Shown in pieces: positions 1 to 8,177 of a stretch of DNA of 49,976 bases. The notes beneath the pieces were generated by a model. It did not search any database. It was given only the letters and a program-made list of their open reading frames with translations, and was not told the DNA's origin. The stretch is from NCBI RefSeq assembly GCF_000194155.1, contig NZ_GL877880.1, positions 496,181-546,156 of the forward strand, read 5' to 3'. Origin of the DNA: Saccharopolyspora spinosa NRRL 18395 (lineage in GTDB: Bacteria; Actinomycetota; Actinomycetes; Mycobacteriales; Pseudonocardiaceae). The position numbers were made by a program, and so were the translations under genes. Positions within the stretch are counted from its first letter, which is position 1. The number at the start of each line of letters is the position of its first letter.

Positions 1-146
1 GGCCGGGACCGCTCGGTCAGCAGCTCTTCCAGCTCGCCATGCGTGATGCCACAGTCAGCGGCGCCGAGCTCCGTGATGATCGACTCGAACACCGCCCGAG
101 AGGATTCGAACGCTCCGGCGACATCGTGGTTCGCGTACCCTGCCAC
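1..146 (-). CDS. ISKra4-like transposase, N-terminal fragment (runs off the left edge)
   Basis: The minus strand is open from a GTG at 146 to the window edge (48 codons). AGAAGGAG lies 4 bases upstream of the GTG and fixes the start. The peptide begins VAGYANHDVAGAFESS and contains FESIITELGAA and THGELEELLTERSR. This pattern, an N-terminal helix with 'F..(S/A)R..FE.L' followed by 'H.ELE..L..R.R', is typical of the N-terminus of ISKra4-family transposases. The catalytic domain is outside the window, so intactness cannot be judged. The start codon follows an inverted repeat (148-205) that contains its ribosome binding site. The family assignment is from memory and moderate. Confidence 0.5.
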   Translation of the reverse strand, partial: MAGYANHDVAGAFESSRAVFESIITELGAADCGITHGELEELLTERSR

Positions 147-147
147 A

Positions 148-205
148 GGGCTCCTTCTTTACGTTGATGGACGTCAGACACCCACAACGTAACCAGAAGG
201 AGCCC
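148..205. repeat. Long inverted repeat at the transposase start
   Basis: The left arm, GGGCTCCTTCT-TTACGTTG at 148-166, pairs perfectly with 185-205, apart from two unpaired bases (193-194), around an 18-base loop. Read on the minus strand the arm contains the AGAAGGAG ribosome site of the transposase. Read on the plus strand it contains the same site before ATG 211, which opens only a 41-codon frame. It may be the terminal inverted repeat of the insertion sequence, or a hairpin that hides the ribosome site in read-through transcripts. Confidence 0.6.
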
Positions 206-267
206 CTTTCATGATCACCACCCACCGACCCCCCCCGACCACAGCTCCCCTCAAAAGAGCCACACCC

Positions 268-343
268 GTTTCAATTGAAACTGCGAGTCTTCGACGGCTG
301 GTGGTGATCGCTGGTGGTGACCGCAGTTTCAATTGAAACTGCG
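268..343. repeat. Family-1 palindromic repeats, two copies (268-281, 322-343)
   Basis: GTTTCAATTGAAAC at 268-281 and the perfect 22-base palindrome at 322-343 (CGCAGTTTCAATTGAAACTG then CG) are 40 bases apart. The second overlaps the 3' end of the amidase gene and supplies its TGA stop. They belong to a family with a TTTCnATnGAAA core found 13 times in this window, always between genes or at a gene end. Confidence 0.85.
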
Positions 344-1384
344 ATCAACCGGTGATGGCCGGTGGTCGCGTTGCATGGCTGTTGCGCGGGCGCGGATCTT
401 GTCGAGCTGCTCGTAGCCGCGCTGCCCCGGGCAGATCGTCTTGCTCACGTCGCGGTGGCCGAAGATCGTCGGTAGCGGAACCGCCGCGCCGGGCGGGAAG
501 TGCGAGTTGTTCGCGGGCCCGGCGATCAGCTCGGTGCGGCCGTCCGCAGGAACCCTGGCGGTGTTCAGCTTCCACCCGCTGATCGCCGCGACCGACTCGA
601 TGGTGGCGCCGGAAGGCGCGATGCGGTCGTAGTTGCCCATCATCGACACGCCGAACGTCCCGCCGTTGAAGCCCCGCGCGTGGCCGCCGATGATGTCCTC
701 GCGCAGTCCGCCGGCGCGGCCCTCGAAGATCGTGCCGCACTTGTCGACCAAGGCGTGATAGCCGATGTCGCCCCACTTCAGCTCGACGGCGTGATAGCGG
801 TAGATCGCGCGCACGATGTCGGCCGACCGGCCGCAGTCGTAGTCGTTGGTCCCGGCGGTGTGGTGCACCACGACCGCCTTGGTCTCGGTGCGCTCCGGCG
901 GCCAGGTCATCTGGCTCTCGTCGGCGCCCCACTGCGCGCGGCCGACGACCGGCGGCTGCCCCGGGGCACTTGACCGGGGTGGCGCGGCGGGTGCGGAACC
1001 CGGGTTGATCGCGATGAGTTCCAGCTCGCCGGTCACGTCCGCGCCCGTCCGGCTGGCCCGCACCTCGGCGGTGTCGGCGCGCCCGGTCCACAGCGGTTCG
1101 CTGCCTTGCGCCCCGTCGATCGCCTCCAGCTCCGACCACGGGGTCCAGCCGGCGGCGCTCCGGGTGCGCACCTCCACGCGGTCCGGAGCGGGGCCGTGCC
1201 AGGTGACGCCGACCAGGTCGAAAACCCCGCCGGGATGCACTTCCCGCGTTGCGTCGCGGTTCATCGGCGCGTCGCGCAATGCGACTCGGGTGCTGGTCGT
1301 CTCGGGGGTCTCCGCCGCGCTCGCACCGGGAAGTGCGGTCGCGGTGACCAAGAGGACGATCGGGACGCTGAACCGGAGACGCAT
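329..1384 (-). CDS. Secreted PGRP-type N-acetylmuramoyl-L-alanine amidase
   Basis: Predicted zinc amidase that cleaves the bond between muramic acid and L-alanine of peptidoglycan outside the cell. The 351-residue protein starts MRLRFSVPIVLLVTATALPG, a signal peptide probably cleaved after ASA. A variable region to about residue 165 precedes a peptidoglycan-recognition/amidase domain: VVGRAQWGAD, zinc-ligand motif AVVVHHTAGT, YHALVDKCGTIFEGRAGG, GHARGFNGGTFGVSMMGNY and GHRDVSKTICPGQ with the second His and the Cys ligand. GAGGT lies about 8 bases before the ATG. It resembles the amidase part of M. tuberculosis Rv3811, which also lies near glf, but has no LGFP repeats; those are on separate genes at 20.4-23.3 kb. 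The stop codon lies inside a palindromic repeat, so the last residues (DRSFN) are repeat-derived. Confidence 0.88.
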   Translation of the reverse strand: MRLRFSVPIVLLVTATALPGASAAETPETTSTRVALRDAPMNRDATREVHPGGVFDLVGVTWHGPAPDRVEVRTRSAAGWTPWSELEAIDGAQGSEPLWTGRADTAEVRASRTGADVTGELELIAINPGSAPAAPPRSSAPGQPPVVGRAQWGADESQMTWPPERTETKAVVVHHTAGTNDYDCGRSADIVRAIYRYHAVELKWGDIGYHALVDKCGTIFEGRAGGLREDIIGGHARGFNGGTFGVSMMGNYDRIAPSGATIESVAAISGWKLNTARVPADGRTELIAGPANNSHFPPGAAVPLPTIFGHRDVSKTICPGQRGYEQLDKIRARATAMQRDHRPSPVDRSFN

Positions 1385-1509
1385 TGGCGATACCTCGCTT
1401 CCGCGACGGCGATCGGGGCGGCCTACGTGAGGCGAGTATCCGGTGGGCCCGGATCCTCCGCTGGTCAACTGCTCTGTCCGAGTGACCACGACCCGGCGTC
1501 CCCTGTGGA

Positions 1510-1540
1510 CACCGGTGTGTCGGCCCGCGACACACCGGTG
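1510..1540 (-). terminator. Perfect 13-bp hairpin downstream of the GT87 gene
   Basis: CACCGGTGTGTCG at 1510-1522 pairs perfectly with 1528-1540 around a 5-base loop. It lies 15 bases after the GT87 stop (minus strand) and 126 bases before the amidase start. No U-tract follows; actinobacterial terminators often lack one. A regulatory hairpin in the amidase leader is an alternative. Confidence 0.6.
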
Positions 1541-1554
1541 GATGTGGACAACTT

Positions 1555-2841
1555 CTACGATTTCAATGGAAATCGTCGGTCCGATTTCAATGGAAGTCGC
1601 GGGGCGCCTGGACCCCGGAAGCGGACGTAGGCGACCGCCGCCGCGATCAGGAAACCGATGCCGATCAGCGTGTAGGCGTTGCCGACGACCTGCTGCGAGA
1701 ACGTCCAGTCCAGCTCGCGGTCCTCGGTGTTCGGCAGGTACCACTGCGGGCCGGCGAGGACCGTCAGCGCGCACAACCCGACGGTCAGCAGCACGCCGTA
1801 CCAGCGGTGCCGCAACGACATGACGAACAGCAGCGCGAGCGCCGGCCCGGCCCAGACCCAGTGGTGCGACCAGGAGATCGGCGACACCAGCAGCACCAGC
1901 ACGGCGTTGAGCATCAGCGCCAGCGGTGCGTTCGCCATCCGCAGCGCGTACCGCATGCCGAGCACCGCGAGCGCCAGCAGCAGCACCGAACCGAGGACCC
2001 ACAGCGAGTTCAGCTCGAACCCGGTCAGCGACTGCTTCGCCAGCAGGCTGCGCAACGTCAGATTGCCGGCGTAGACGGTGCCGAAGGAGTCCCCGGTGGA
2101 CAGCATCTTGTCCAGCCACCAGTCCGCCGAGTCCTTCGGCGCGGCGACCAGCCCGATCAGCACGGTGGCGGCGAACGTCAGGCCCGTCACGGCCATCGCG
2201 CGGTAGTCCCGGCGCAGCAGGAACAGCAGCAGGAACCCGAGCGGCGTCAGCTTGATCGCCGCCGCGATGCCCACCAGCAACCCGCGCGGCCACCTGGTGC
2301 GCGGCAGCAGGCAGTCGGCTGTGACCAGCGCCATCAGCACCAGGTTGATCTGACCGTAATTGATCGTCTCGCGGGCCGGCTCGATCAGCGTGAACCACGG
2401 CATCAGCACCGCGGTGGCTACCGCCACCAGCCCGGCGCGCGGCGCGAGGTAGTTCGACGAGCGGGCCAGCGAGTAGGCAGTGACGAGGATCGCGATGTGC
2501 GACAGCACCGCCACCAGCACGATCGCTCCGTCCACCGACAGCCAGGTCAGCGGGATGAACAGCAGCGCCGCGAACGGCGGGTAGATGAACGGCAGCGTGG
2601 CGGAGTCCGGGCTCTCCGGCGTCAGGTCGTCGCCGTACACCTGGTAACCGTTCAGCCACGCCCGGGCACCGAGCCGGTAGATCTCGGTGTCCATGTAGCC
2701 GCGGGTGTCGATCCAGTGCACGAACCAGATCGCGAGTACCTCGATCACGACCGCCGCGACCAGCAGGAACCGCCCATCACGTGCGCGTGCCAAGCCGATG
2801 TTCACCATCCCAGGATCCGGCCCCGCTACCGCGCCGGTCAC
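1555..2841 (-). CDS. GT87 (DUF2029) polyprenyl-phosphate-dependent membrane glycosyltransferase
   Basis: Multi-pass GT-C type enzyme of 428 residues, with about ten hydrophobic segments and an early extracytoplasmic Asp in TRGYMDTEIYRLGARAW. Blocks LPFIYPPFAALLFIPL, ETINYGQINLVLMALVTAD and PISWSHHWVWAGPAL are typical of GT87 (PimE-like mannosyltransferases and relatives). Such enzymes use a polyprenyl-phosphate sugar at the outer face of the membrane; here the substrate could be mannose or arabinose. The start is a GTG at 2841; ATG 2808 (MVNIGLARARDG) is an alternative with a weak GGA upstream. It is divergent from glf. The C-terminus RLPLKSDRRFPLKS is encoded by two family-1 repeats, so the ancestral stop was probably displaced. 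The sugar transferred cannot be deduced. Confidence 0.8.
   Translation of the reverse strand: MTGAVAGPDPGMVNIGLARARDGRFLLVAAVVIEVLAIWFVHWIDTRGYMDTEIYRLGARAWLNGYQVYGDDLTPESPDSATLPFIYPPFAALLFIPLTWLSVDGAIVLVAVLSHIAILVTAYSLARSSNYLAPRAGLVAVATAVLMPWFTLIEPARETINYGQINLVLMALVTADCLLPRTRWPRGLLVGIAAAIKLTPLGFLLLFLLRRDYRAMAVTGLTFAATVLIGLVAAPKDSADWWLDKMLSTGDSFGTVYAGNLTLRSLLAKQSLTGFELNSLWVLGSVLLLALAVLGMRYALRMANAPLALMLNAVLVLLVSPISWSHHWVWAGPALALLFVMSLRHRWYGVLLTVGLCALTVLAGPQWYLPNTEDRELDWTFSQQVVGNAYTLIGIGFLIAAAVAYVRFRGPGAPRLPLKSDRRFPLKS
1559..1598. repeat. Family-1 palindromic repeats, two half-sites
   Basis: GATTTCAATGGAAATC at 1559-1574 and GATTTCAATGGAAGTC at 1583-1598 are separated by GTCGGTCC. Here both half-sites face the same way, unlike the inverted pairs at 20.1 and 28.0 kb. 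They lie inside the 3' end of the GT87 reading frame and encode its last residues. Confidence 0.85.
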
Positions 2842-3093
2842 CGGCCCGCGGCGGCTGCGGGGCGAGTCGACGCCGCGCGCGATGCTACCTGCGGCACGAC
2901 TCGCCGGCCGCGTCGCCTGACGGGTAATAACAGCTGCGAATAGCTGCGGACGGTACTCGCGGAATCACCGGTTGTATGACGAAAGACCTGATCAAGGGTG
3001 GGGAGTCCGCTGAGCGAGGCGATATCGACACGCCACGTAGCTATGCGTAGCGGCGAACGTCAACGCGGTTTCGGGCCGGTGGTTTGCCCCCGC

Positions 3094-3099
3094 TACCCT
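3094..3099 (+). promoter_or_regulatory. -10 box for a leaderless glf transcript
   Basis: TACCCT ends 8 bases before GTG 3108 and no ribosome site is visible, so transcription probably starts at or one base before the start codon. Confidence 0.5.
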
Positions 3100-3107
3100 C
3101 GACTGCT

Positions 3108-4298
3108 GTGAGCTTCGCAGGCTATGACCTGATCGTTGTTGGTTCCGGATTCTTCGGCCTCACGATCGCAGAGCGCGCCGCCACCCGGTTGGACAAGCGG
3201 GTGCTGGTGCTGGACCGACGTGACCACATCGGGGGCAACGCCTACTCGGAGGCGGAGCCCGAGACGGGTATCGAGGTGCACCGCTACGGCGCTCACCTCT
3301 TCCACACCTCGAACAAACGGGTCTGGGACTACGTGAACCAGTTCACCGAGTTCACCGACTACCAACACCGGGTGTTCACCAAGTACCAGGAGCAGATTTA
3401 CTCGTTCCCGATGAACTTGGGCCTGTTGTGCCAGTTCTTCGGTCGCTCGTTCACCCCGGACGAGGCCAAGGCGCTGGTCGCCGAGCAGGCGTCCGAGATC
3501 GACACCGCGGACGCGCAGAACCTGGAGGAGAAGGCCATCTCGCTGATCGGCCGCCCGCTGTACGAGGCGTTCGTGCGCGGGTACACGGCCAAGCAGTGGC
3601 AGACCGACCCCAAGGAGCTGCCCGCGGCCACCATCAGCCGGCTGCCGGTCCGCTACAACTTCAACAACCGGTACTTCAACGACAGCTTCGAGGGCCTGCC
3701 GGTCGACGGCTACACGGCCTGGCTGAAGAAGATGGCCGAGCACTCGAACATCGAGGTCCGGCTGAGCACCGACTTCTTCGACGTGCGCGGCGAGCTGCCC
3801 ACCGACGTCCCGGTCGTCTACACCGGTCCGCTGGACCGCTACTTCGACTTCGTCGAGGGCGAGCTGGGCTGGCGCACGCTGGACTTCGAGACCGAGGTCG
3901 TGGCCACCGGCGACTTCCAGGGCACGTCGGTGATGAACTACGCCGACGAGGAGGTCCGGTACACCCGGATCCACGAGTTCCGGCACTTCCACCCGGAGCG
4001 CGACTACTACCCGAAGGACAAGACGGTCATCGTCCGCGAGTACTCGCGGTCCGCGGAGAGCGGCGACGAACCGTACTACCCGATCAACACCCCGGAGGAC
4101 CGGCAGAAGCTGGAGGCCTACCGCGAGCTGGCCAAGAAGGAGGCCAACGAGCGCAAGGTCCTCTTCGGCGGAAGGCTCGGGACCTACAAGTACCTGGACA
4201 TGCACATGGCCATCGGTTCGGCGCTGAGCATGTTCGACAACAAGATCGCCCCTTACTTCACCGAGGGGCGTTCGCTGGACGGCTCGCTGGAGGACTGA
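3108..4298 (+). CDS. glf: UDP-galactopyranose mutase
   Basis: Flavoenzyme that converts UDP-galactopyranose to UDP-galactofuranose in the cytoplasm, the donor for the galactan of arabinogalactan. 396 residues from GTG 3108, close to the mycobacterial enzyme. An N-terminal FAD-binding Rossmann motif (LIVVGSGFFGLTIAERAA) is followed by VLVLDRRDHIGGNAYSE, the active-site segment YGAHLFHTSNKRVWDYV, GYTAKQWQTDPKELPA and RYNFNNRYFNDSFEGLP, and the C-terminal GRLGTYKYLDMHMAIGSAL. All these are hallmark UGM blocks. The frame could begin upstream at ATG 3084, but the -10 box at 3094-3099 makes the leaderless GTG more likely. It is the first gene of the operon glf-glfT2-PAP2-ubiA; the next start lies one base after this stop. 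Confidence 0.97.
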   Translation: MSFAGYDLIVVGSGFFGLTIAERAATRLDKRVLVLDRRDHIGGNAYSEAEPETGIEVHRYGAHLFHTSNKRVWDYVNQFTEFTDYQHRVFTKYQEQIYSFPMNLGLLCQFFGRSFTPDEAKALVAEQASEIDTADAQNLEEKAISLIGRPLYEAFVRGYTAKQWQTDPKELPAATISRLPVRYNFNNRYFNDSFEGLPVDGYTAWLKKMAEHSNIEVRLSTDFFDVRGELPTDVPVVYTGPLDRYFDFVEGELGWRTLDFETEVVATGDFQGTSVMNYADEEVRYTRIHEFRHFHPERDYYPKDKTVIVREYSRSAESGDEPYYPINTPEDRQKLEAYRELAKKEANERKVLFGGRLGTYKYLDMHMAIGSALSMFDNKIAPYFTEGRSLDGSLED

Positions 4299-4299
4299 C

Positions 4300-6261
4300 G
4301 TGACCGACCGGACCCCCCGAGAGGACCGTGCTGCCGCCGCGGGTGAGAGCAAACTCAGCGACGTGACGTCGGTGCGCTCCGGAACCGCCGATGTGGCGCC
4401 CGAGCAGGTGTTGCAGCGCGTCGTGTTCCCGCGCAGCGAGGACCCGCTGGACGTGCGTCCGCTGTACATCGACGAGCCCGTGGCGCTGGACAGCTCCGCG
4501 ACCGTCGTGTCGCGGCGCCGCCTGCTGGTGCCCGCGCACCGCAAGATCTCCCTGGCGTCCTACTTCAACGCCTTCCCGGCCAGCTATTGGAAGCGTTGGA
4601 CCAAGGTCGACGAGGTCGTGCTGCGGCTGAAGGTGAAGGGGGCTGGTCGGCTCGACGTCTACCGTTCGAAGGCCAACGGCGACAGCGTCCACCTGGAGGG
4701 CACCCCGGTGGCCAGCGACGACTGGAAGTCGCTGGAGTTCCGGGTGTCGCTGACGCCGTTCGAGGACGGCGGGTGGATCTGGTTCGACCTGTTCACCAAC
4801 GACGCCCCGCTGGAGATCGATGAGGCGGCGTGGACCACCGACGTCCCGCTGCCCAAGCAGAAGGTGCTGATCGGCACCACCACGATCCGGCCCGCCGACT
4901 GCGTGCTCGCGCTGCAGACGCTGGGCGAGGACCCGCAGGTGATGGACGTCGTCGAGCGGGTTGTGGTGGCCGACCAGGGCCCGCAGAAAATCCGCGACAC
5001 CGAGGGCTTCGACGAGGCCGCCCGGCGGATCGGCGACAAGCTGCACGTGATCGAGCAGGACAACCTCGGCGGCTCCGGCGGCTTCACCCGGGTCATGTAC
5101 GAGGGCGTCCACAACTCGGACGCCGCGCAGGTCATGGTCATCGACGACGACATCGCGCTGGAGCCGGACGGCGTGCTGCGGGCGAACGCGTTCGCGCGCG
5201 CCGCCTCGAACCCAGTGATCGTCGGCGGCCAGATGCTGAACCTGCAGGCCCGCTCGCGGCTGCACACTATGGGTGAGGTCGTCGACCTCACCCAGGGCAT
5301 CTGGCGGGCCGCGCCGGGCGCGGTCACCGACCACGACTTCGCGAAGAAGCCGCTGCGCAAGACCACCAAGCTGCACCAGCGCATCCACTCCACCTACAAC
5401 GGCTGGTGGATGTGCCTGTTCCCGCGCGAGGTCATCGAGCGCACCGGGTTGCCGCTGCCGCTGTTCATCAAGCACGACGACTCGGAGTACTCGCTGCGCG
5501 CGGGCGGGCACGGGTTCCCGACGGTGACGCTGCCGGGCGCGGCGATCTGGCACATGCCGTGGACCGACAAGAACGACGCCACGGACTGGACTTCGTACTT
5601 CCACACCCGCAACCGGCTGATCCTGGCCGCGCTGCACAGCCCGGAGGAAGTCAAGACCAACATCGTCAAGCAGGGCCTCAAGCTCACGCTCCGGCACCTG
5701 CTGTCGATGGAGTACTCGACGGTCGCGGTGCAGCAGAAGGCGATCGAGGACTTCATGGCGGGCCCGGAGGGGCTGTTCGACAGCCTCCGCTCGGCGCTGC
5801 CGGAGGTCCGCGAGCTGCGCAAGGACTACGACGACGCCAAGACGCTGCCGTCGGCCCGCGAGTTCCCGCCGCCGTCGGCGGACCCGATCATGGCCGAGGG
5901 CCTGCTCAAGCCGCCGGTGAACCCGGCGGTGATCGCGGCCCGCGCGTCGAAGGCGTTGCTGCACAACCTCAAGGAGCCGACGCAGTCGGCCACCGACCGG
6001 CCCCAGCTGAACGTGCCCGCCGCCAGCGCTCGGTGGTTCCTGCTGGGCAACCTGGACAGCGCGACCGTGTCGAACGCCGACGGCAGCGGGGTGGCGTTCC
6101 GGCGCCGCGACCCGGAGGAGTTCCGCCGGCTCGGGATGCGCGCGCTGGCGAACTACAAGCGGCTGGCGCGGGAGTGGGGGCGGCTGCGGTCCGCCTACCG
6201 CGCCGCACTGCCCGAGTTGACCAGTGCGGAGTCCTGGAAACAGGTCTTCGACCAGAAGTGA
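4300..6261 (+). CDS. glfT2: Galactofuranosyltransferase GlfT2
   Basis: Processive GT2-family enzyme that elongates the galactan with alternating beta-(1-5) and beta-(1-6) galactofuranose on a polyprenyl-linked acceptor, acting at the inner face of the membrane. The 653-residue protein (M. tuberculosis about 637) has an N-terminal beta-rich domain and a GT-A core, in which VMVIDDDIALEPDGVL carries the metal-binding DDD at residues 282-284. Further blocks are LGGSGGFTRVMYEG, FIKHDDSEYSLRAGGHGFP, GAAIWHMPW and a helical C-terminal part. The GTG start lies one base after the glf stop, so translation is probably coupled. Confidence is high from these blocks and the operon position, which matches Rv3808c. 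Confidence 0.96.
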   Translation: MTDRTPREDRAAAAGESKLSDVTSVRSGTADVAPEQVLQRVVFPRSEDPLDVRPLYIDEPVALDSSATVVSRRRLLVPAHRKISLASYFNAFPASYWKRWTKVDEVVLRLKVKGAGRLDVYRSKANGDSVHLEGTPVASDDWKSLEFRVSLTPFEDGGWIWFDLFTNDAPLEIDEAAWTTDVPLPKQKVLIGTTTIRPADCVLALQTLGEDPQVMDVVERVVVADQGPQKIRDTEGFDEAARRIGDKLHVIEQDNLGGSGGFTRVMYEGVHNSDAAQVMVIDDDIALEPDGVLRANAFARAASNPVIVGGQMLNLQARSRLHTMGEVVDLTQGIWRAAPGAVTDHDFAKKPLRKTTKLHQRIHSTYNGWWMCLFPREVIERTGLPLPLFIKHDDSEYSLRAGGHGFPTVTLPGAAIWHMPWTDKNDATDWTSYFHTRNRLILAALHSPEEVKTNIVKQGLKLTLRHLLSMEYSTVAVQQKAIEDFMAGPEGLFDSLRSALPEVRELRKDYDDAKTLPSAREFPPPSADPIMAEGLLKPPVNPAVIAARASKALLHNLKEPTQSATDRPQLNVPAASARWFLLGNLDSATVSNADGSGVAFRRRDPEEFRRLGMRALANYKRLAREWGRLRSAYRAALPELTSAESWKQVFDQK

Positions 6262-6281
6262 CCCCGACACCCGGAGACGAT

Positions 6282-6863
6282 GTGGCAGAGCTGACGACGG
6301 CGACCGCCCCCGAAGAACCGGCCGCCGCACCCACCGACGAGGCACCGGCAGCGGTCACCCCCGAGACCGTCGCACTGCGCAAGGTGCAGGGCGTGCTGGC
6401 GAAGCCGGCGGTGGTCAAGACCGCCCAGGCGATGTCGCTGTTCGGCGAGCACGCCGGCGGCTGGCTGGCCATCGGCGCGGTCGGCGCGCTGGTGGACCGC
6501 AAGCGCCGCGGCGAGTGGCTGACCGCCGCCGCCGGGGTCGCCGCCGCACACGCGGCGTCGATTGCGGTCAAGCGCGTGGTGCGGCGCCGCCGTCCCGCCG
6601 ACCCCGAGGTCCAGGTGCTGGTGGGCACGCCGAGCAAGCTGAGCTTCCCGTCCTCGCACGCGACGTCCACCACGGCCGCCGCGGTGCTCTACGGCGGGTT
6701 GACGGGCAAGAAGCTGACCCCGGTGCTGGTGCCGCCGATGATGGTCAGCCGGCTTGTCCTGGGGGTTCATTATCCGAGCGATGTGGTCGCCGGTTCAGCG
6801 CTCGGCGGTGCCGTGGCGTGGGGCGTGCGGCGATTCATGAGACGGCGGAGGAACCGTGGCTGA
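6282..6863 (+). CDS. PAP2-family phosphatase, probable decaprenylphosphoryl-5-phosphoribose phosphatase
   Basis: Membrane acid phosphatase of 193 residues with all three PAP2 signature blocks: KRVVRRRRP, FPSSHATSTTAA and SRLVLGVHYPSDVVAG, which provide the Lys/Arg, Ser-His and Arg-His-Asp catalytic residues. Between glfT2 and ubiA it occupies the place of M. tuberculosis Rv3807c, proposed to dephosphorylate decaprenylphosphoryl-phosphoribose before DprE1 acts. GGAG at 6273-6276 lies 5 bases before GTG 6282 and decides this start. GTG 6258, overlapping the glfT2 stop, is possible and would add eight residues. The N-terminal 30 residues are Ala/Pro/Glu-rich and probably disordered. The 3' end overlaps ubiA by 8 bases. 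Confidence 0.9.
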   Translation: MAELTTATAPEEPAAAPTDEAPAAVTPETVALRKVQGVLAKPAVVKTAQAMSLFGEHAGGWLAIGAVGALVDRKRRGEWLTAAAGVAAAHAASIAVKRVVRRRRPADPEVQVLVGTPSKLSFPSSHATSTTAAAVLYGGLTGKKLTPVLVPPMMVSRLVLGVHYPSDVVAGSALGGAVAWGVRRFMRRRRNRG

Positions 6864-8061
6864 CAAGAACGAAACCGAGGTCGACACCGGGAAGCCCGAT
6901 GCCCCGGCCGAGGCCGACGCGGAAGGCAGCAACGGTGCCCAGGTCGGCGACGCGGTGCTGACCGGCACCGGCAAGTCCGACGAGCCCGGCGATGAGGCGA
7001 AGGCCGGCGACGAGGCGAAGCCGGACGAGACCGCGCAGGAGAAGCGGGTCGAGGTCGAGGCGGATGCGGACGGCACCATCGGCGCCGAGTTCGGCGACGA
7101 GGCGCTGGAGGTTCCGTCGGCCAAGTCCGACGACATCAAGGACAAGTCCTCGGACGCCTACCACGCGAAGGTGACCGCCAAGGCGGGTACCACGGCGGGC
7201 CTGGTCTCCGGCCTGATCAAGGAGCTGCGCCCCAAGCAGTGGGTGAAGAACGTCCTGGTCCTGGCCGTACCATTCGCGGCGGGCGAGATCCTGAACCCGG
7301 GCATCCTGGGTCACGCGGTGATCGCTTTCCTCGTGTTCTCGATGGCCGCGTCCGGCATCTACTTCGTCAACGACGCGATCGACGTCGAGGCAGACCGCCA
7401 GCACCCGACGAAGCGGAACCGCCCGATCGCCGCCGGCCTGATCCCGGTGCCGATCGCGTACGCGGTGTGCGCGCTGCTGCTGGGCGGTTCGCTGGTGATC
7501 TCGGCCCTGACCAGCACGCCGCTGCTGGTCGTGATGGCGGTCTACATCCTGGTGCAGCTGGGCTACTGCTTCGGCCTGAAGCACCAGCCGGTGATCGACC
7601 TGTGCATCGTGGCGTCCGGCTTCCTGCTGCGCGCCATCGCCGGTGGTGCCGCCGCGAACCTGGTCATCACGCAGTGGTTCTACCTGATCGTGGCGTTCGG
7701 CTCGCTGTTCATGGTGGCGGGCAAGCGCTACGCAGAGGTCAAGCTGGCGATGGAGACCGGCGCGAAGATCCGCAAGTCGCTGAAGGCGTACTCGCCGTCC
7801 TACCTGCGGTTCGTGTGGGCGATCGCGGCGGCCATCACGATCATGTGCTACGCGCTGTGGGCGTACGACATCCGGGAGTTCGAGTCGTCCCGCTGGGGCC
7901 TGATCTCGATCATCCCGATGGTGGTGGCGATCCTGCGGTACGCGGTGGACATCGACAAGGGCGTGGCGGGCGAGCCGGAGGAAGTGGTCCTGAAGGACAA
8001 GGTCCTGATGGTCCTCGGCGTGATCCTCGCCGGCTGCCTTTTCCTGGCGTTCTACCTGTAG
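6856..8061 (+). CDS. ubiA: Decaprenyl-phosphate phosphoribosyltransferase (DPPR synthase), UbiA family
   Basis: Transfers phosphoribose from PRPP to decaprenyl phosphate, the first committed step towards the arabinose donor decaprenyl-phospho-arabinose. The UbiA core begins near residue 115 (LIKELRPKQWVKNVLVLA) and carries the prenyl-diphosphate motif NDAIDVEADRQHPTKRNRP from N172, followed by about eight membrane segments. It is 401 residues, against about 300 in mycobacteria, because of an unusual N-terminal extension of roughly 110 residues rich in Asp, Glu, Lys and Ala, which is predicted to be disordered and cytoplasmic. The GTG start follows GGAGG by 5-6 bases and overlaps the phosphatase gene by 8 bases. 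It is the last gene of the operon; a strong hairpin follows. Confidence 0.95.
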   Translation: MADKNETEVDTGKPDAPAEADAEGSNGAQVGDAVLTGTGKSDEPGDEAKAGDEAKPDETAQEKRVEVEADADGTIGAEFGDEALEVPSAKSDDIKDKSSDAYHAKVTAKAGTTAGLVSGLIKELRPKQWVKNVLVLAVPFAAGEILNPGILGHAVIAFLVFSMAASGIYFVNDAIDVEADRQHPTKRNRPIAAGLIPVPIAYAVCALLLGGSLVISALTSTPLLVVMAVYILVQLGYCFGLKHQPVIDLCIVASGFLLRAIAGGAAANLVITQWFYLIVAFGSLFMVAGKRYAEVKLAMETGAKIRKSLKAYSPSYLRFVWAIAAAITIMCYALWAYDIREFESSRWGLISIIPMVVAILRYAVDIDKGVAGEPEEVVLKDKVLMVLGVILAGCLFLAFYL

Positions 8062-8073
8062 GACCGAACCACC

Positions 8074-8114
8074 GGCGCCCCCGACCGAACCAGGCCGGGG
8101 GCGCCGTTGTTTTC
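8074..8114 (+). terminator. Rho-independent terminator after ubiA
   Basis: GGCGCCCCCG at 8074-8083 pairs perfectly with CGGGGGCGCC at 8096-8105, and GTTGTTTTC follows. It lies 13 bases after the ubiA stop and closes the glf operon. Confidence 0.85.
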
Positions 8115-8177
8115 GCTGCACAGCGTCTCTGTTGGGTCGAACTCGTCGAACGGACTCTTCACGTAAGTCCTCGGCCG

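Noticed and set aside
211..336. 41-codon plus-strand frame with a good ribosome site
   Set aside because: Its ribosome site is the mirrored arm of the inverted repeat, and the frame ends in a palindromic repeat; the peptide is low-complexity (Thr/Pro) and shows no similarity.
4258..6345. 695-codon minus-strand frame opposite glfT2
   Set aside because: Antisense shadow; composition dominated by Arg, Val and Gln, whereas glfT2 shows all family motifs.
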